Source: Bifidobacteriaceae bacterium
GTDB lineage: Bacteria > Actinomycetota > Actinomycetes > Actinomycetales > Bifidobacteriaceae
NCBI GenBank assembly: GCA_022651005.1
Contig: JALCQD010000001.1
Coordinates: 62,001 to 126,000, forward strand
DNA: 64,000 nt
Direction of reading: 5' to 3'
Within the stretch, counting starts at the first letter, position 1, and every line of letters begins with the position of its first letter. This document shows positions 54,377-62,679 of the stretch, in pieces. A model generated the notes under the pieces. That model was not told where the DNA came from. It saw only the letters and a program-made list of their open reading frames with translations, and did not search any database. The translations under genes and the position numbers were made by a program.

Positions 54377-55360
54377 CTACTTTTCAAGCGGCGGCATGGG
54401 CTCCCAGTCCGGTTGATGCAACAGAGTACGGGAGTCTTTCCACCCGCGCAACAACGCGGGGATGCCGGTTTTCAGCGTCTTGTCGACGGTGACGAGACGG
54501 ATGAGCTCCTTCGCGAAGGTCAGTGCAGTTCCCAGTCCGAAGGCGAGCGGACGGTAGTCGCCGTGCACCATGAAATAGCGTGCCATATAGCCACGGTTGC
54601 GCATGATGTAATAACGGTTCATGTCGGAGGTGGAGTTGAGCTGGCGTACGCCGGCGATGTCGAGATTGCTGATTTCGCGGGTGCGGCGCATCACGAAGTC
54701 CGGAACGATAATGGGATTGGTGATCTTGCTAGCGAGATAGCCGTACAGCGTGTCGTCCCAGTAGATGAAGAAGCGCTTGTCCGGCAGGCCAATCTGCTGA
54801 ATGACGCTGCGCTTGAAGAGACCACCCTCAAAGCAAGCTGTATTCATGACCTTGTAGCCGACTGCGCCAAAGCCAGAGGGCGCGATGGGATCAGGGATGC
54901 CAAGCGGCACCACGAAATGATACTGCCAGTAGAAGGGACCGCCATCGTAGTCGTAGCGCTGTCCCTGAATGACCTCGTGGCTTCCAGCCCATTTTTCGAG
55001 GCGCGCCATGCCCTCGGGCTCGATGGCCACGTCGTCGTCCATGATCCAGAACCATTCGGCCCCGAGGTTGTAAGCCGTCTCGACGCCCTTTGAGAAACCG
55101 CCTGAACCGCCTGAGTTTTCCGTCATGCGAACATACGTCACGCGAGCCTGTGAACCGGACGTGTCCGCAACGGTCTTCCCCCACTGCTCTGTCATCTTGT
55201 CGGAGAAATCGGCAACCATCTTTTCGGTGTCACGAGAGTCCTCGTTGTCCACAATGACAACCCGCCAAGGAGCCTTGGTGGAAGCGAGGATGGAATCGAA
55301 AAGCTTGGTCAGCAACTGCTGACGCTTGTAGGTCACAACGACTATTGCAAGTTTCTCCAT
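54377..55360 (-). CDS. Family 2 glycosyltransferase (GlfT/rhamnosyltransferase-like)
   Basis: A 327-residue GT-A glycosyltransferase. The nucleotide-binding strand is [14 protein letters not shown] at the N terminus, the metal motif MDDDVAI near residue 105 and the ENSGGSGGF loop near 82. Galactofuranosyl or rhamnosyl transferases of cell-wall polysaccharide show the same spacing. There is no membrane segment, so it is a cytosolic or membrane-associated enzyme. The sugar and acceptor cannot be read. Confidence 0.85.
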   Translation of the reverse strand: MEKLAIVVVTYKRQQLLTKLFDSILASTKAPWRVVIVDNEDSRDTEKMVADFSDKMTEQWGKTVADTSGSQARVTYVRMTENSGGSGGFSKGVETAYNLGAEWFWIMDDDVAIEPEGMARLEKWAGSHEVIQGQRYDYDGGPFYWQYHFVVPLGIPDPIAPSGFGAVGYKVMNTACFEGGLFKRSVIQQIGLPDKRFFIYWDDTLYGYLASKITNPIIVPDFVMRRTREISNLDIAGVRQLNSTSDMNRYYIMRNRGYMARYFMVHGDYRPLAFGLGTALTFAKELIRLVTVDKTLKTGIPALLRGWKDSRTLLHQPDWEPMPPLEK

Positions 55361-55391
55361 GTGCCCATTCTCTCACCTCGCCCCAACAGAA

Positions 55392-56969
55392 TCAGCGTTG
55401 AGTCGTCGGCTTCTTCGAGCCCTTCACGACGACGGCCGCCAATCCGAGGCTCAGCGCATACACAATCGCCAGCACAATCGACACTGTGGCGAAGCTCGAG
55501 AGGTACGGCTGACCGCTCGTCACCGCCGCCGAACCACCCGGGACTCCCGCGGTATGCGCGGCAAAGGACGCCGAGAAAATGCCCATGGTGATGGTGGTTC
55601 CCAAAGCTCCTCCCACCTGCATGGAGGTCTGTGCGCCACTCACCACGTCGGGGATGTATTCGGGACTCACCAGAGAGAACATGCGCGCCTCAATGGTAGG
55701 AAGGGCGAATGCGACACCCACGAAGGCGACGGTCGCAAAAACTGCCACAACGAGCGCTCCCATGGAGACCTTGGCAAAGGCGAGAAGAACAAAACCAATG
55801 ATCAGCGCACTGATGCCACCAAGAACGGTCGCCTTCGCGCCGAAACGGTCAAACAGGGTACCCGCACACAGCGCAAAGCATTGGGAAATCAGCAGTGGCA
55901 CCATGAGCATTAACGACGAGGTGAACGCGGAAATGCGCAGACCCGGCTCGATGGCCATGGGATAGACCACGGCGAGGCCCATGTTGGCCACCTGCAGCAG
56001 CACGATGAGCGCCATTCCCGCCGCGATGGGAGCCGTTCGCATAATGGCGAGATTGAGCACGGGTGCTGTGTGGGCAGAGGTTGCACCCGACTCCTTCGCC
56101 TCCTGCTCGCGTTTGCCGAGGAGAATCTGGCGATGAGCCCACGCCACGCACACCACGAGACCCACGAGCGTCAAAACCCACCCGAGCCACGACGTCAGGC
56201 TCATGGCAAGTACGTTGATGCCTCCGACGAGCGCAGTGAAGCCAACGATGGACATGAGAACCGACGCCACGTCAAGTCTGCGAGCGCTGCGTTCCGAAAT
56301 GTCCGATACTAAGAAGATTCCGACAATGAGCAGCACAATGGCGGCGATGGAGAGCGGAACAAATAACGTGCGCCAGTTGTAGCCCGCGCTAAGAAGGGAG
56401 CCCGCATAAAGTGGTGCAAAGGACGGCCCGAGACCGATGATGACGCCACACAGAGCGGTTACAAATCCCTGATACTGCGGCTTGGTGAGTTTGAGTGCGC
56501 TGGAGAAAAGGAGGCTCGGCAGCAGACCCGCGCCAAGACCCTCCACCACGCGGCCCACGATGAGCACGGCGAAAGAGGGACTGTGGGCATTGAGCGTGAG
56601 CCCGGCGGCGATGAGCAGCAGAGAGCAGATGAAAACTGCTTTGGTGGAATAGCGGTGAATCACGAAGGCGGCGACGGGCACGGAGATGCTCATGGCCACG
56701 AGAAAGCCGCTCATGGTCCACTGAACCGTGTTGTAGTCCAGTCCCCATTCCTTCATGACGGCCGTGTTCCCCACGGAGAGCACCGTTTCGTTGAAAAGGC
56801 AGAGGAAGCTCGCAACCATCAGTGTCACCAACATCGACTTGCGGAAGCGCGGCTGATGCATCGTGGTTGCTGACGCACTTCCGCGTGCATCGTTCATGCT
56901 ATTCGCACCGTCTGTACCGTCCATACCGTCCGCACCGTTCATCGAGGTCGTTTTTGAGCTCTGTTCCAT
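55392..56969 (-). CDS. MFS drug exporter, DHA2 (14-TM) family
   Basis: A 525-residue transporter with about 14 membrane segments, starting FRKSMLVTLMVASFLCLFNE near residue 45. The conserved Arg-rich VGRVVEGLGAGLLPS (motif B region) lies near 145, then GLGPSFAPLYAGSL. DHA2 members export drugs, dyes or bile salts with proton exchange; no substrate can be stated here. The N terminus (residues 8-40) is low complexity with the 9-base repeats at 56905-56940. Confidence 0.9.
   Translation of the reverse strand: MEQSSKTTSMNGADGMDGTDGANSMNDARGSASATTMHQPRFRKSMLVTLMVASFLCLFNETVLSVGNTAVMKEWGLDYNTVQWTMSGFLVAMSISVPVAAFVIHRYSTKAVFICSLLLIAAGLTLNAHSPSFAVLIVGRVVEGLGAGLLPSLLFSSALKLTKPQYQGFVTALCGVIIGLGPSFAPLYAGSLLSAGYNWRTLFVPLSIAAIVLLIVGIFLVSDISERSARRLDVASVLMSIVGFTALVGGINVLAMSLTSWLGWVLTLVGLVVCVAWAHRQILLGKREQEAKESGATSAHTAPVLNLAIMRTAPIAAGMALIVLLQVANMGLAVVYPMAIEPGLRISAFTSSLMLMVPLLISQCFALCAGTLFDRFGAKATVLGGISALIIGFVLLAFAKVSMGALVVAVFATVAFVGVAFALPTIEARMFSLVSPEYIPDVVSGAQTSMQVGGALGTTITMGIFSASFAAHTAGVPGGSAAVTSGQPYLSSFATVSIVLAIVYALSLGLAAVVVKGSKKPTTQR
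56905..56940 (-). repeat. Four 9-base tandem repeats in MFS gene N terminus
   Basis: Units GCACCGTCT, GTACCGTCC, ATACCGTCC and GCACCGTTC encode NGA-DGM-DGT-DGA on the minus strand. Copy-number change would keep the frame, so the array may vary between strains in the cytosolic N terminus of the transporter. Confidence 0.7.
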
Positions 56970-57012
56970 TCGTCTCTCCCCTACTCGCGCTTGCTACGCT
57001 CACTGCCACATG

Positions 57013-57043
57013 AAAACGACCCATCACGAAGGATGGGTCGTTT
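57013..57043 (-). terminator. Terminator after clpC
   Basis: A 12-bp stem (AAACGACCCATC with GATGGGTCGTTT) and a 6-base loop, followed by TTTT read on the minus strand. It lies 20 bases after the clpC stop. Confidence 0.85.
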
Positions 57044-57062
57044 ATCGATAGGTACTGCTTGC

Positions 57063-59747
57063 TTACTCCTGTGATGCCGCGGGAGCTGCAACAGCCTCTT
57101 CGGGCTGTGCTGCGCCGGCATCGCTGGGAGCGACTGGCGTCTCAGGAGTATCGGGACCTGCGGGACCGTCGGTTCCACCGTCTCCGGCAGAGCCGTCCGA
57201 GTCGCTGCCCGAACCCTTACCGTCATCGCCCTTGCCGCCGTCATTCGCACCATCGGCTGTTTCGCCTTCGATGAAGGGAACGCCTGTGAACGTGAAGTCG
57301 CCCAACAGCCCCTCCCCCTCGGAGTCAACCTTGATGGCCTCGTTGTCGTGCAGCTGTCCCATGAGGATCTGCTCTGAAATGGCATCCTCAATGTCGCGCT
57401 GAATGACACGGCGCAACGGACGTGCGCCCAGCAGAGGATCGAAGCCCTTCTGCGTGAGCAGGTCCTTCGCCTGGTCTGTCAGCTCGATGGACATGTGACG
57501 CTCGAACAGGCGGTGGTTGAGATCGGTGATCTGGAGATCCACGATCGAACGCACCTGTTCCTGCGTCAGCTGCTGGAACACAATGATGTCGTCCAGACGG
57601 TTGAGGAACTCGGGACGGAACTGTTCCTTGAGCTCGCTGGTCACCTGGCTCTTCATGCGCTGGTAGTTCGTCTCAGTGTTGCCACCGACGTTGAAGCCAG
57701 TGTTCTGGGACTTGCCAATGTCGCGGGTTCCGAGGTTGGTGGTCATGATGATGATGGTGTTCTTGAAGTCAACCTTGCGACCCTGACCATCGGTGAGATG
57801 ACCGTCATCCAGCACCTGCAGCAGCGTGTTGAAGATATCCGGGTGCGCCTTTTCGATCTCGTCGAACAGCACCACGGAGAACGGCTTCCTGCGCACCTTC
57901 TCGGTGAGCTCGCCGCCCTCTTCGTAGCCGACGTACCCCGGAGGTGCTCCGAAGAGACGCGAAACCGCGTACTTCTCGGAGAACTCCGACATATCGACAC
58001 GGATGAGCGCGTCCTCATCGTCGAAGAGGAACTGAGCCAGAGACTTTGCCAGCTCCGTCTTGCCGACGCCCGTGGGGCCAGCGAAGATGAACGAACCCGA
58101 AGGACGCCTGGGGTCCTTGAGCCCCACACGTGCACGGCGAATCGAACGGGAGATGGCCGAAATGGCCTCGTCCTGACCGATGACGCGCTTGTGCAGCTCG
58201 TTCTCCATGTTGAGCAGCTTCTTGGATTCGGCCTGAGTGAGCTTGAACACCGGAATGCCCGTGGTGGACGAAATGACCTGTGCGATCACTTCTTCATCGA
58301 CGACCATGGACACGTCGGATTCGCCTTCGCGCCACGCCTTTTCCTTGGTCTTGCGCTCTTCTTCCAGCTTTTCCTGGGAGTCGCGCAAGTCCGCTGCCTT
58401 CTCGAAGTCCTGATCCTCGACCGCCTGGTCCTTGTCTTTCTTGAGCTTGGCGATCTTGGTATCGAGCTCCTTGAGCTCCGGCGGCGCGGTGAGACGCTTG
58501 ATACGCAGGCGCGCTCCTGCCTCGTCGATAAGGTCAATGGCCTTGTCGGGCAAGTTGCGATCCTGAATGTAGCGGCTCGACAGCTCTGCCGCGGCCTGAA
58601 GAGCACCATCCGTGATGGTCACGTGATGATGGTTCTCGTACCGGTCGCGCAGCCCCTTGAGAATCTCGATGGTTTCGGCCACGGAGGGCTCGGGTACCTG
58701 AATCGGCTGGAAACGACGCTCAAGCGCCGCGTCCTTCTCGATGTACTTGCGGTACTCCTCTGTGGTGGTGGCACCGATGGTCTGCAGCTCGCCACGCGCA
58801 AGCATGGGCTTGAGCATGTCGGAAGCACCCAGCGCGCCGTCTGCGGAGCCTGCACCGACGATGGTATGAATCTCGTCGATGAACAGAATAATGTCGCCGC
58901 GGGTCTTGATTTCCTTCATGACCTTCTTGAGGCGTTCCTCGAAGTCGCCACGGTAGCGTGAACCCGCCACCATGGAACCGAGATCAAGAGCATAGACCTG
59001 CTTGTCCTTGAGCGTCTCCGGCACATCCTGATTGTTGATCTTCTGCGCCAAGCCCTCGACTACTGCGGTTTTGCCCACGCCCGGCTCGCCGATCAGTACA
59101 GGGTTGTTCTTGGTACGACGGCTCAGCACCGTCATGACGCGCTCGATTTCCGCGGAGCGCCCGATGACAGGATCGAGCTTGCCGTCTGCCGCCTCAGCGG
59201 TGAGGTTGCGTCCGAACTGATCCAAAATTGCAGAACCGGTCTGCGAATTCTTGTTCGAGACGCCACCCGCATTGGCAAGGTCGCCCTTCGCGCCATCCTG
59301 CCCCTCTTCGTGGGTTCCACGAATCATGTCGATGACGGAGGTGCGCAGATCTGCCAAATCCACGTCCATCTTGATAAGCACCTGCGTGCCCACACCCTCA
59401 CCCTCACGAATGAGACCAAGAAGAATGTGCTCGGTACCGATGTAGCTGTGACCCAGCTGCAGCGCCTCACGCAGGCTCATCTCAAGAACCTGGCGTGCGT
59501 GCGGAGTAAATGGAATATGACCCGAGGGGCTCGCCGAGCCCTTGCCGATCATCTCTTCGACCTGCTCACGAGTCTTGTCGAGTTCGACACCCTTCGCGGC
59601 CAAAGCCTTGGCGGCCACACCCTCACCCTCACGAATGAGACCGAGAAGCAGGTGCTCCGTTCCAATGTAATTATGTTGAAGAGAGCGTGCCTCTTCTTGT
59701 GCGAGGACGATGACTCGCCTCGCCCGGTCTGTGAACCGTTCGAACAT
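57063..59747 (-). CDS. clpC: ATP-dependent Clp protease ATPase ClpC
   Basis: An 894-residue HSP100 unfoldase that feeds ClpP. Two Clp N repeats cover about residues 2-145. AAA1 has Walker A GEPGVGKT near 219, the M domain with coiled coil lies at about 410-480 (UVR-like [16 protein letters not shown]), and AAA2 has Walker [11 protein letters not shown] near 555. ClpC family members are usually about 810-850 residues; here the last 75 residues are a low-complexity Gly/Asp/Ala/Pro tail. GGAAGGA precedes the ATG. The region toward the next gene holds candidate regulatory dyads. Confidence 0.97.
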   Translation of the reverse strand: MFERFTDRARRVIVLAQEEARSLQHNYIGTEHLLLGLIREGEGVAAKALAAKGVELDKTREQVEEMIGKGSASPSGHIPFTPHARQVLEMSLREALQLGHSYIGTEHILLGLIREGEGVGTQVLIKMDVDLADLRTSVIDMIRGTHEEGQDGAKGDLANAGGVSNKNSQTGSAILDQFGRNLTAEAADGKLDPVIGRSAEIERVMTVLSRRTKNNPVLIGEPGVGKTAVVEGLAQKINNQDVPETLKDKQVYALDLGSMVAGSRYRGDFEERLKKVMKEIKTRGDIILFIDEIHTIVGAGSADGALGASDMLKPMLARGELQTIGATTTEEYRKYIEKDAALERRFQPIQVPEPSVAETIEILKGLRDRYENHHHVTITDGALQAAAELSSRYIQDRNLPDKAIDLIDEAGARLRIKRLTAPPELKELDTKIAKLKKDKDQAVEDQDFEKAADLRDSQEKLEEERKTKEKAWREGESDVSMVVDEEVIAQVISSTTGIPVFKLTQAESKKLLNMENELHKRVIGQDEAISAISRSIRRARVGLKDPRRPSGSFIFAGPTGVGKTELAKSLAQFLFDDEDALIRVDMSEFSEKYAVSRLFGAPPGYVGYEEGGELTEKVRRKPFSVVLFDEIEKAHPDIFNTLLQVLDDGHLTDGQGRKVDFKNTIIIMTTNLGTRDIGKSQNTGFNVGGNTETNYQRMKSQVTSELKEQFRPEFLNRLDDIIVFQQLTQEQVRSIVDLQITDLNHRLFERHMSIELTDQAKDLLTQKGFDPLLGARPLRRVIQRDIEDAISEQILMGQLHDNEAIKVDSEGEGLLGDFTFTGVPFIEGETADGANDGGKGDDGKGSGSDSDGSAGDGGTDGPAGPDTPETPVAPSDAGAAQPEEAVAAPAASQE

Positions 59748-59814
59748 GTATGATTCCTTCCGACAACTGCCAACCACTCTACAGATTTCGGGTGACGTTT
59801 AATCCCAACGTCCC

Positions 59815-59857
59815 GCGAAATTCGCTGTCTGCGCAATGGATGCGCTGTGAGGCGAAA
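59815..59857. promoter_or_regulatory. GC-rich dyads between clpC and the stress-protein gene
   Basis: GCGAAATTCGC (59815-59825) is a near-perfect palindrome. TTCGCTGTCTGCGCAA (59821-59836) and TGCGCTGTGAGGCGAAA (59841-59857) share CGC...GCG spacing like ClgR-type boxes, which control clp genes in actinobacteria. The fit to the consensus is partial, so the regulator is uncertain. Confidence 0.35.
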
Positions 59858-59962
59858 CCCTCGGGCACATCGTCGCCCGTCATTCGTTACAGTGGTGGTA
59901 AGTCACCGCGCACGAACGGTGCCCGTCACGGCACCTCGGACGCACAGCCCAAAGGAGGACTC

Positions 59963-61003
59963 ATGACAGACTCATCGCACCTTTCGAACGCCGCCGCCGA
60001 TCGCACATCCGACCGCATTGTTGTCGGCGTCGACGGCTCCGAAGAATCCTTTGCGGCACTCTCCTGGGCCCTCGACGACGCTAACAGGCTCGACGCCACC
60101 ATCAACGCCGTCTACGGCTGGACTCCTTCGTGGGAAGTCGGCGCCGAGCCCGACAGCAAAGAGGCGTGGGACATGGCGTACGCAAGCATCGAATCCAAGA
60201 TTTCAGAGTGGGTTCAGGACCACTATCCAGACGCTCATAACGGTTCGGATCGCATCATTCTCACCTCCGTTCGGGGATCCGGACAGGCGGCACTTCTGAC
60301 GCTGGGAGCCAATTCTCTTGGAATTGTCGTTGGCAGGCGCAGTCTCAACGCCATTCTGCGCTGGTTCCTGGGGTCAACTTCTGCCTCGCTCGCCCAGGCG
60401 GCCAAGGTTCCGGTCACTATCGTGAGAAAACGCGATCTGGATGAAGACCGGATCATCGAGAAGCATACGCAGAATGATTCCTCTTCCACTTCTGTGCTTG
60501 ACGCCGACGCGCTCACAGCCGCCATCGAAAGGGGCGACAACCTCCAGAAGATCTCAGCTGCGGCACTGCTGAGCAACGGAGAACCGCTCCCCATTGTCGT
60601 GGGAATTGACGGATCCTCAGACTCAGTTCGGGCTTTGCAATTTGCTGTGCAGGCTTCCCAGCGCACTGGCCGGCGCCTGCATATCTTCTTCTGCTGGCAA
60701 ATGCGCGACCTCGGTGTTGTTCCTGGTTATGAAAACGCTGTGGCACCAGTGCAGGTTGCACAGGAATACGCGCAGAAAATCCTTGATCGATCCATTGCCT
60801 CGGCAGAAATCCCCGCCTCTGTGGATTATCGGTCTGCGGCAATGCACATCAGCCCCACAAAGGGACTGACAAGCGCATCGAATTATGCCTATTGGGTCAT
60901 TGTGGGATCGCGAGGTCTGAGTGGTATCGATGCGCGCGTGCTTGGTTCTGTGAGTGGGCAACTCGTCAAGTCGTCACGCTGCACCCTCACCGTGGTGCAC
61001 TAG
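59963..61003 (+). CDS. Tandem universal stress protein
   Basis: A 346-residue protein of two USP domains, about residues 15-160 and 205-346. Each has the family nucleotide loop: GANSLGIVVGRRSLNAILRW in part with LGSTSASLAQAAKVPV in the first, and YWVIVGSRGLSG with LGSVSGQLV in the second. Such tandem proteins bind ATP and respond to growth arrest, hypoxia or stress. I chose the ATG at 59963 because AAAGGAGG lies just upstream; the frame is open earlier without a start site. It diverges from clpC. Confidence 0.9.
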   Translation: MTDSSHLSNAAADRTSDRIVVGVDGSEESFAALSWALDDANRLDATINAVYGWTPSWEVGAEPDSKEAWDMAYASIESKISEWVQDHYPDAHNGSDRIILTSVRGSGQAALLTLGANSLGIVVGRRSLNAILRWFLGSTSASLAQAAKVPVTIVRKRDLDEDRIIEKHTQNDSSSTSVLDADALTAAIERGDNLQKISAAALLSNGEPLPIVVGIDGSSDSVRALQFAVQASQRTGRRLHIFFCWQMRDLGVVPGYENAVAPVQVAQEYAQKILDRSIASAEIPASVDYRSAAMHISPTKGLTSASNYAYWVIVGSRGLSGIDARVLGSVSGQLVKSSRCTLTVVH

Positions 61004-61024
61004 AGCTGCATTCGCCTTCGGTTC

Positions 61025-62107
61025 TCACTCTTCGGTGTCAGAAGCGGAATGAGATTCTGCGTCGACTTCGCTCTCGGCCGCGCTGACCTCGACGGACGCA
61101 TCAGACGTAGCAACAGCTTCGGTAGCGTCCGTGATGTCAGCCGCATCCGTGCCGTCAGAAGTACCTGTGACTTCAGAAGTACCTGTTGCGTCGGCGTTTT
61201 CGAGCACTTCCACTTGACCGACTTCCTCGCGGGGAGCCTGCTTCACTACATCAATATGAAGGTCATCGTAGGCAGGCTTGCGGTCTGGCCACATGCCTTC
61301 GGGTTCCGGAGGCTCAATCTCAGAATGCTCTCCGCACCCATGGTCCAGGGACACCACGCGTCCATCGTCCGGACTCCACTTATTGGCGCAGACGCCAAAC
61401 ATCGTGTCCAGCTCACCTTGCAGCGGCACGAAGAATGCGCAGGTTTCGCACGTGAGCCCGGCGGCGGTCTTTGTGGACAAGGACTTCGGCCCGTGAGGAC
61501 CGTCATACCACCGCTGCGCCACCTGGGAACGACCCAACCGACTCAGCACACGACGACGCGAGAGACGATACTCCTCCACGATGTCCTCGAAGTCCTCAGA
61601 CGAGTCTGCGGCATCGATCGAATCCGCAGCATCAGCGGAAGACTCGGCAGATGACGAACTCGTGCCCTCTGATGTCTCCGGAGTCCCTGAAACCTCCGAA
61701 GATTCCGAAGACTCAGAAGACTCAGACGTTTCCGTCTTGCGGAATCCGTCTTCCAGCCGCTCGTCATCTTTTTCGGTACCGAGCGTGTCGGTAACCGAAA
61801 GGTCAGACGGCAACAAACGCTCGCGCCAGGGAATCCACTTCGGCGGCATCAAGGCGCCCTCAGTGGGGATCAGAGATGATTCGTTAACAGTCCACGAATC
61901 CAACTCCTCGTCGTGATACAGGCTGAGAGCCCACTGCCACTTCTCATAGCCCGCCAAAAGCGAGACAAACCGGAAGTCAACAACGTTGTCTCCCAGCTCC
62001 ACACGGCCCACGAAGTCGCCAACAGCGTCGGCGTCTTCTGCGGTTTCAACGGCTATCGTCCGTGCGATGGCTTCTGGATTCGGTTTCTCTGGCACTTGCT
62101 TATCCAA
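61025..62107 (-). CDS. DUF3027 family protein
   Basis: A 360-residue actinobacterial DUF3027 (PF11228) protein of unknown function. The N-terminal part (residues 1-105) carries FVSLLAGYEKWQWALSLYHD in part and PPKWIPWRERL. A middle acidic Ser/Glu stretch (TSESSESSESSEVS) interrupts the domain. The end of the domain has a possible metal site, CETCAFF, GVCANKWSPDD and HGCGEHS. The last 75 residues are Thr/Asp/Ala-rich. The first codon appears to be TTG (62107), with GTG at 62095 as alternative. It sits 44 bases after a cold-shock gene, as often seen. Confidence 0.85.
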   Translation of the reverse strand: MDKQVPEKPNPEAIARTIAVETAEDADAVGDFVGRVELGDNVVDFRFVSLLAGYEKWQWALSLYHDEELDSWTVNESSLIPTEGALMPPKWIPWRERLLPSDLSVTDTLGTEKDDERLEDGFRKTETSESSESSESSEVSGTPETSEGTSSSSAESSADAADSIDAADSSEDFEDIVEEYRLSRRRVLSRLGRSQVAQRWYDGPHGPKSLSTKTAAGLTCETCAFFVPLQGELDTMFGVCANKWSPDDGRVVSLDHGCGEHSEIEPPEPEGMWPDRKPAYDDLHIDVVKQAPREEVGQVEVLENADATGTSEVTGTSDGTDAADITDATEAVATSDASVEVSAAESEVDAESHSASDTEE

Positions 62108-62151
62108 TCGATAATTGCAATCAGTCGTAACGCTGCGTGAAATCAGTCACG

Positions 62152-62541
62152 TCAGTCTTGAACGTCGAAATCGTCGGCGACAACTCGCAGCATGGCAGCG
62201 AGTTTGCGCGCCTCGTTGGCAGAGGGATAGTGATGGCGTCGCAGCCCATTGCCTGCGGAATCAAGCAACTTAATGAGATCCTCCACAATGGCCGCCATGT
62301 CATCGGCCTGAGGACGCGTCGCGCGCACCACCGAGGGTGCAGGCCCCAGCACCTTCACGTCGAGCGCCTGAGGGCCCTTACGACCATCGGCCTCCGAGAA
62401 TTCAACCTTCGCACCCTTGCGCAGCGTACTCACACCTGCAGGAAGCGCGCTGACGGGCAGGAAGACGTCCCGACCGTCGTCACTTGTGATGAAGCCGTAC
62501 CCCTTCTTTGCGTCGAACCAACGTACCTTACCGCTAGGCAT
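62152..62541 (-). CDS. cspB: Cold-shock domain protein (CspB-like, extended)
   Basis: A 129-residue protein. An N-terminal cold-shock domain (1-65) has RNP1 KKGYGFITSDDG and an RNP2-like DVFLPVSAL, where the usual VFVHFSAI has no His. A C-terminal extension of about 60 helical residues follows (DDMAAIVEDLIKLLD onward), as in actinobacterial forms. It binds single-stranded RNA or DNA (family knowledge). AGAGGTG precedes the ATG. It lies upstream of the DUF3027 gene; the two are likely one unit. Confidence 0.9.
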   Translation of the reverse strand: MPSGKVRWFDAKKGYGFITSDDGRDVFLPVSALPAGVSTLRKGAKVEFSEADGRKGPQALDVKVLGPAPSVVRATRPQADDMAAIVEDLIKLLDSAGNGLRRHHYPSANEARKLAAMLRVVADDFDVQD

Positions 62542-62679
62542 ATCAACACCTCTTAGTTCATGTATTGTTCAGTCGCGCACGCCCTCAATGACATACGCGC
62601 AAACGGTTTCGAAAACCACTCTCATCTACTTTACCCATATTCGGTGACACGCGCGCATTGAGTCATGCGCGAAACCCCA

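Noticed and set aside
57495-58961. 488-codon plus-strand open frame
   Set aside because: Antisense to clpC; Leu/Val-rich shadow with no motif.
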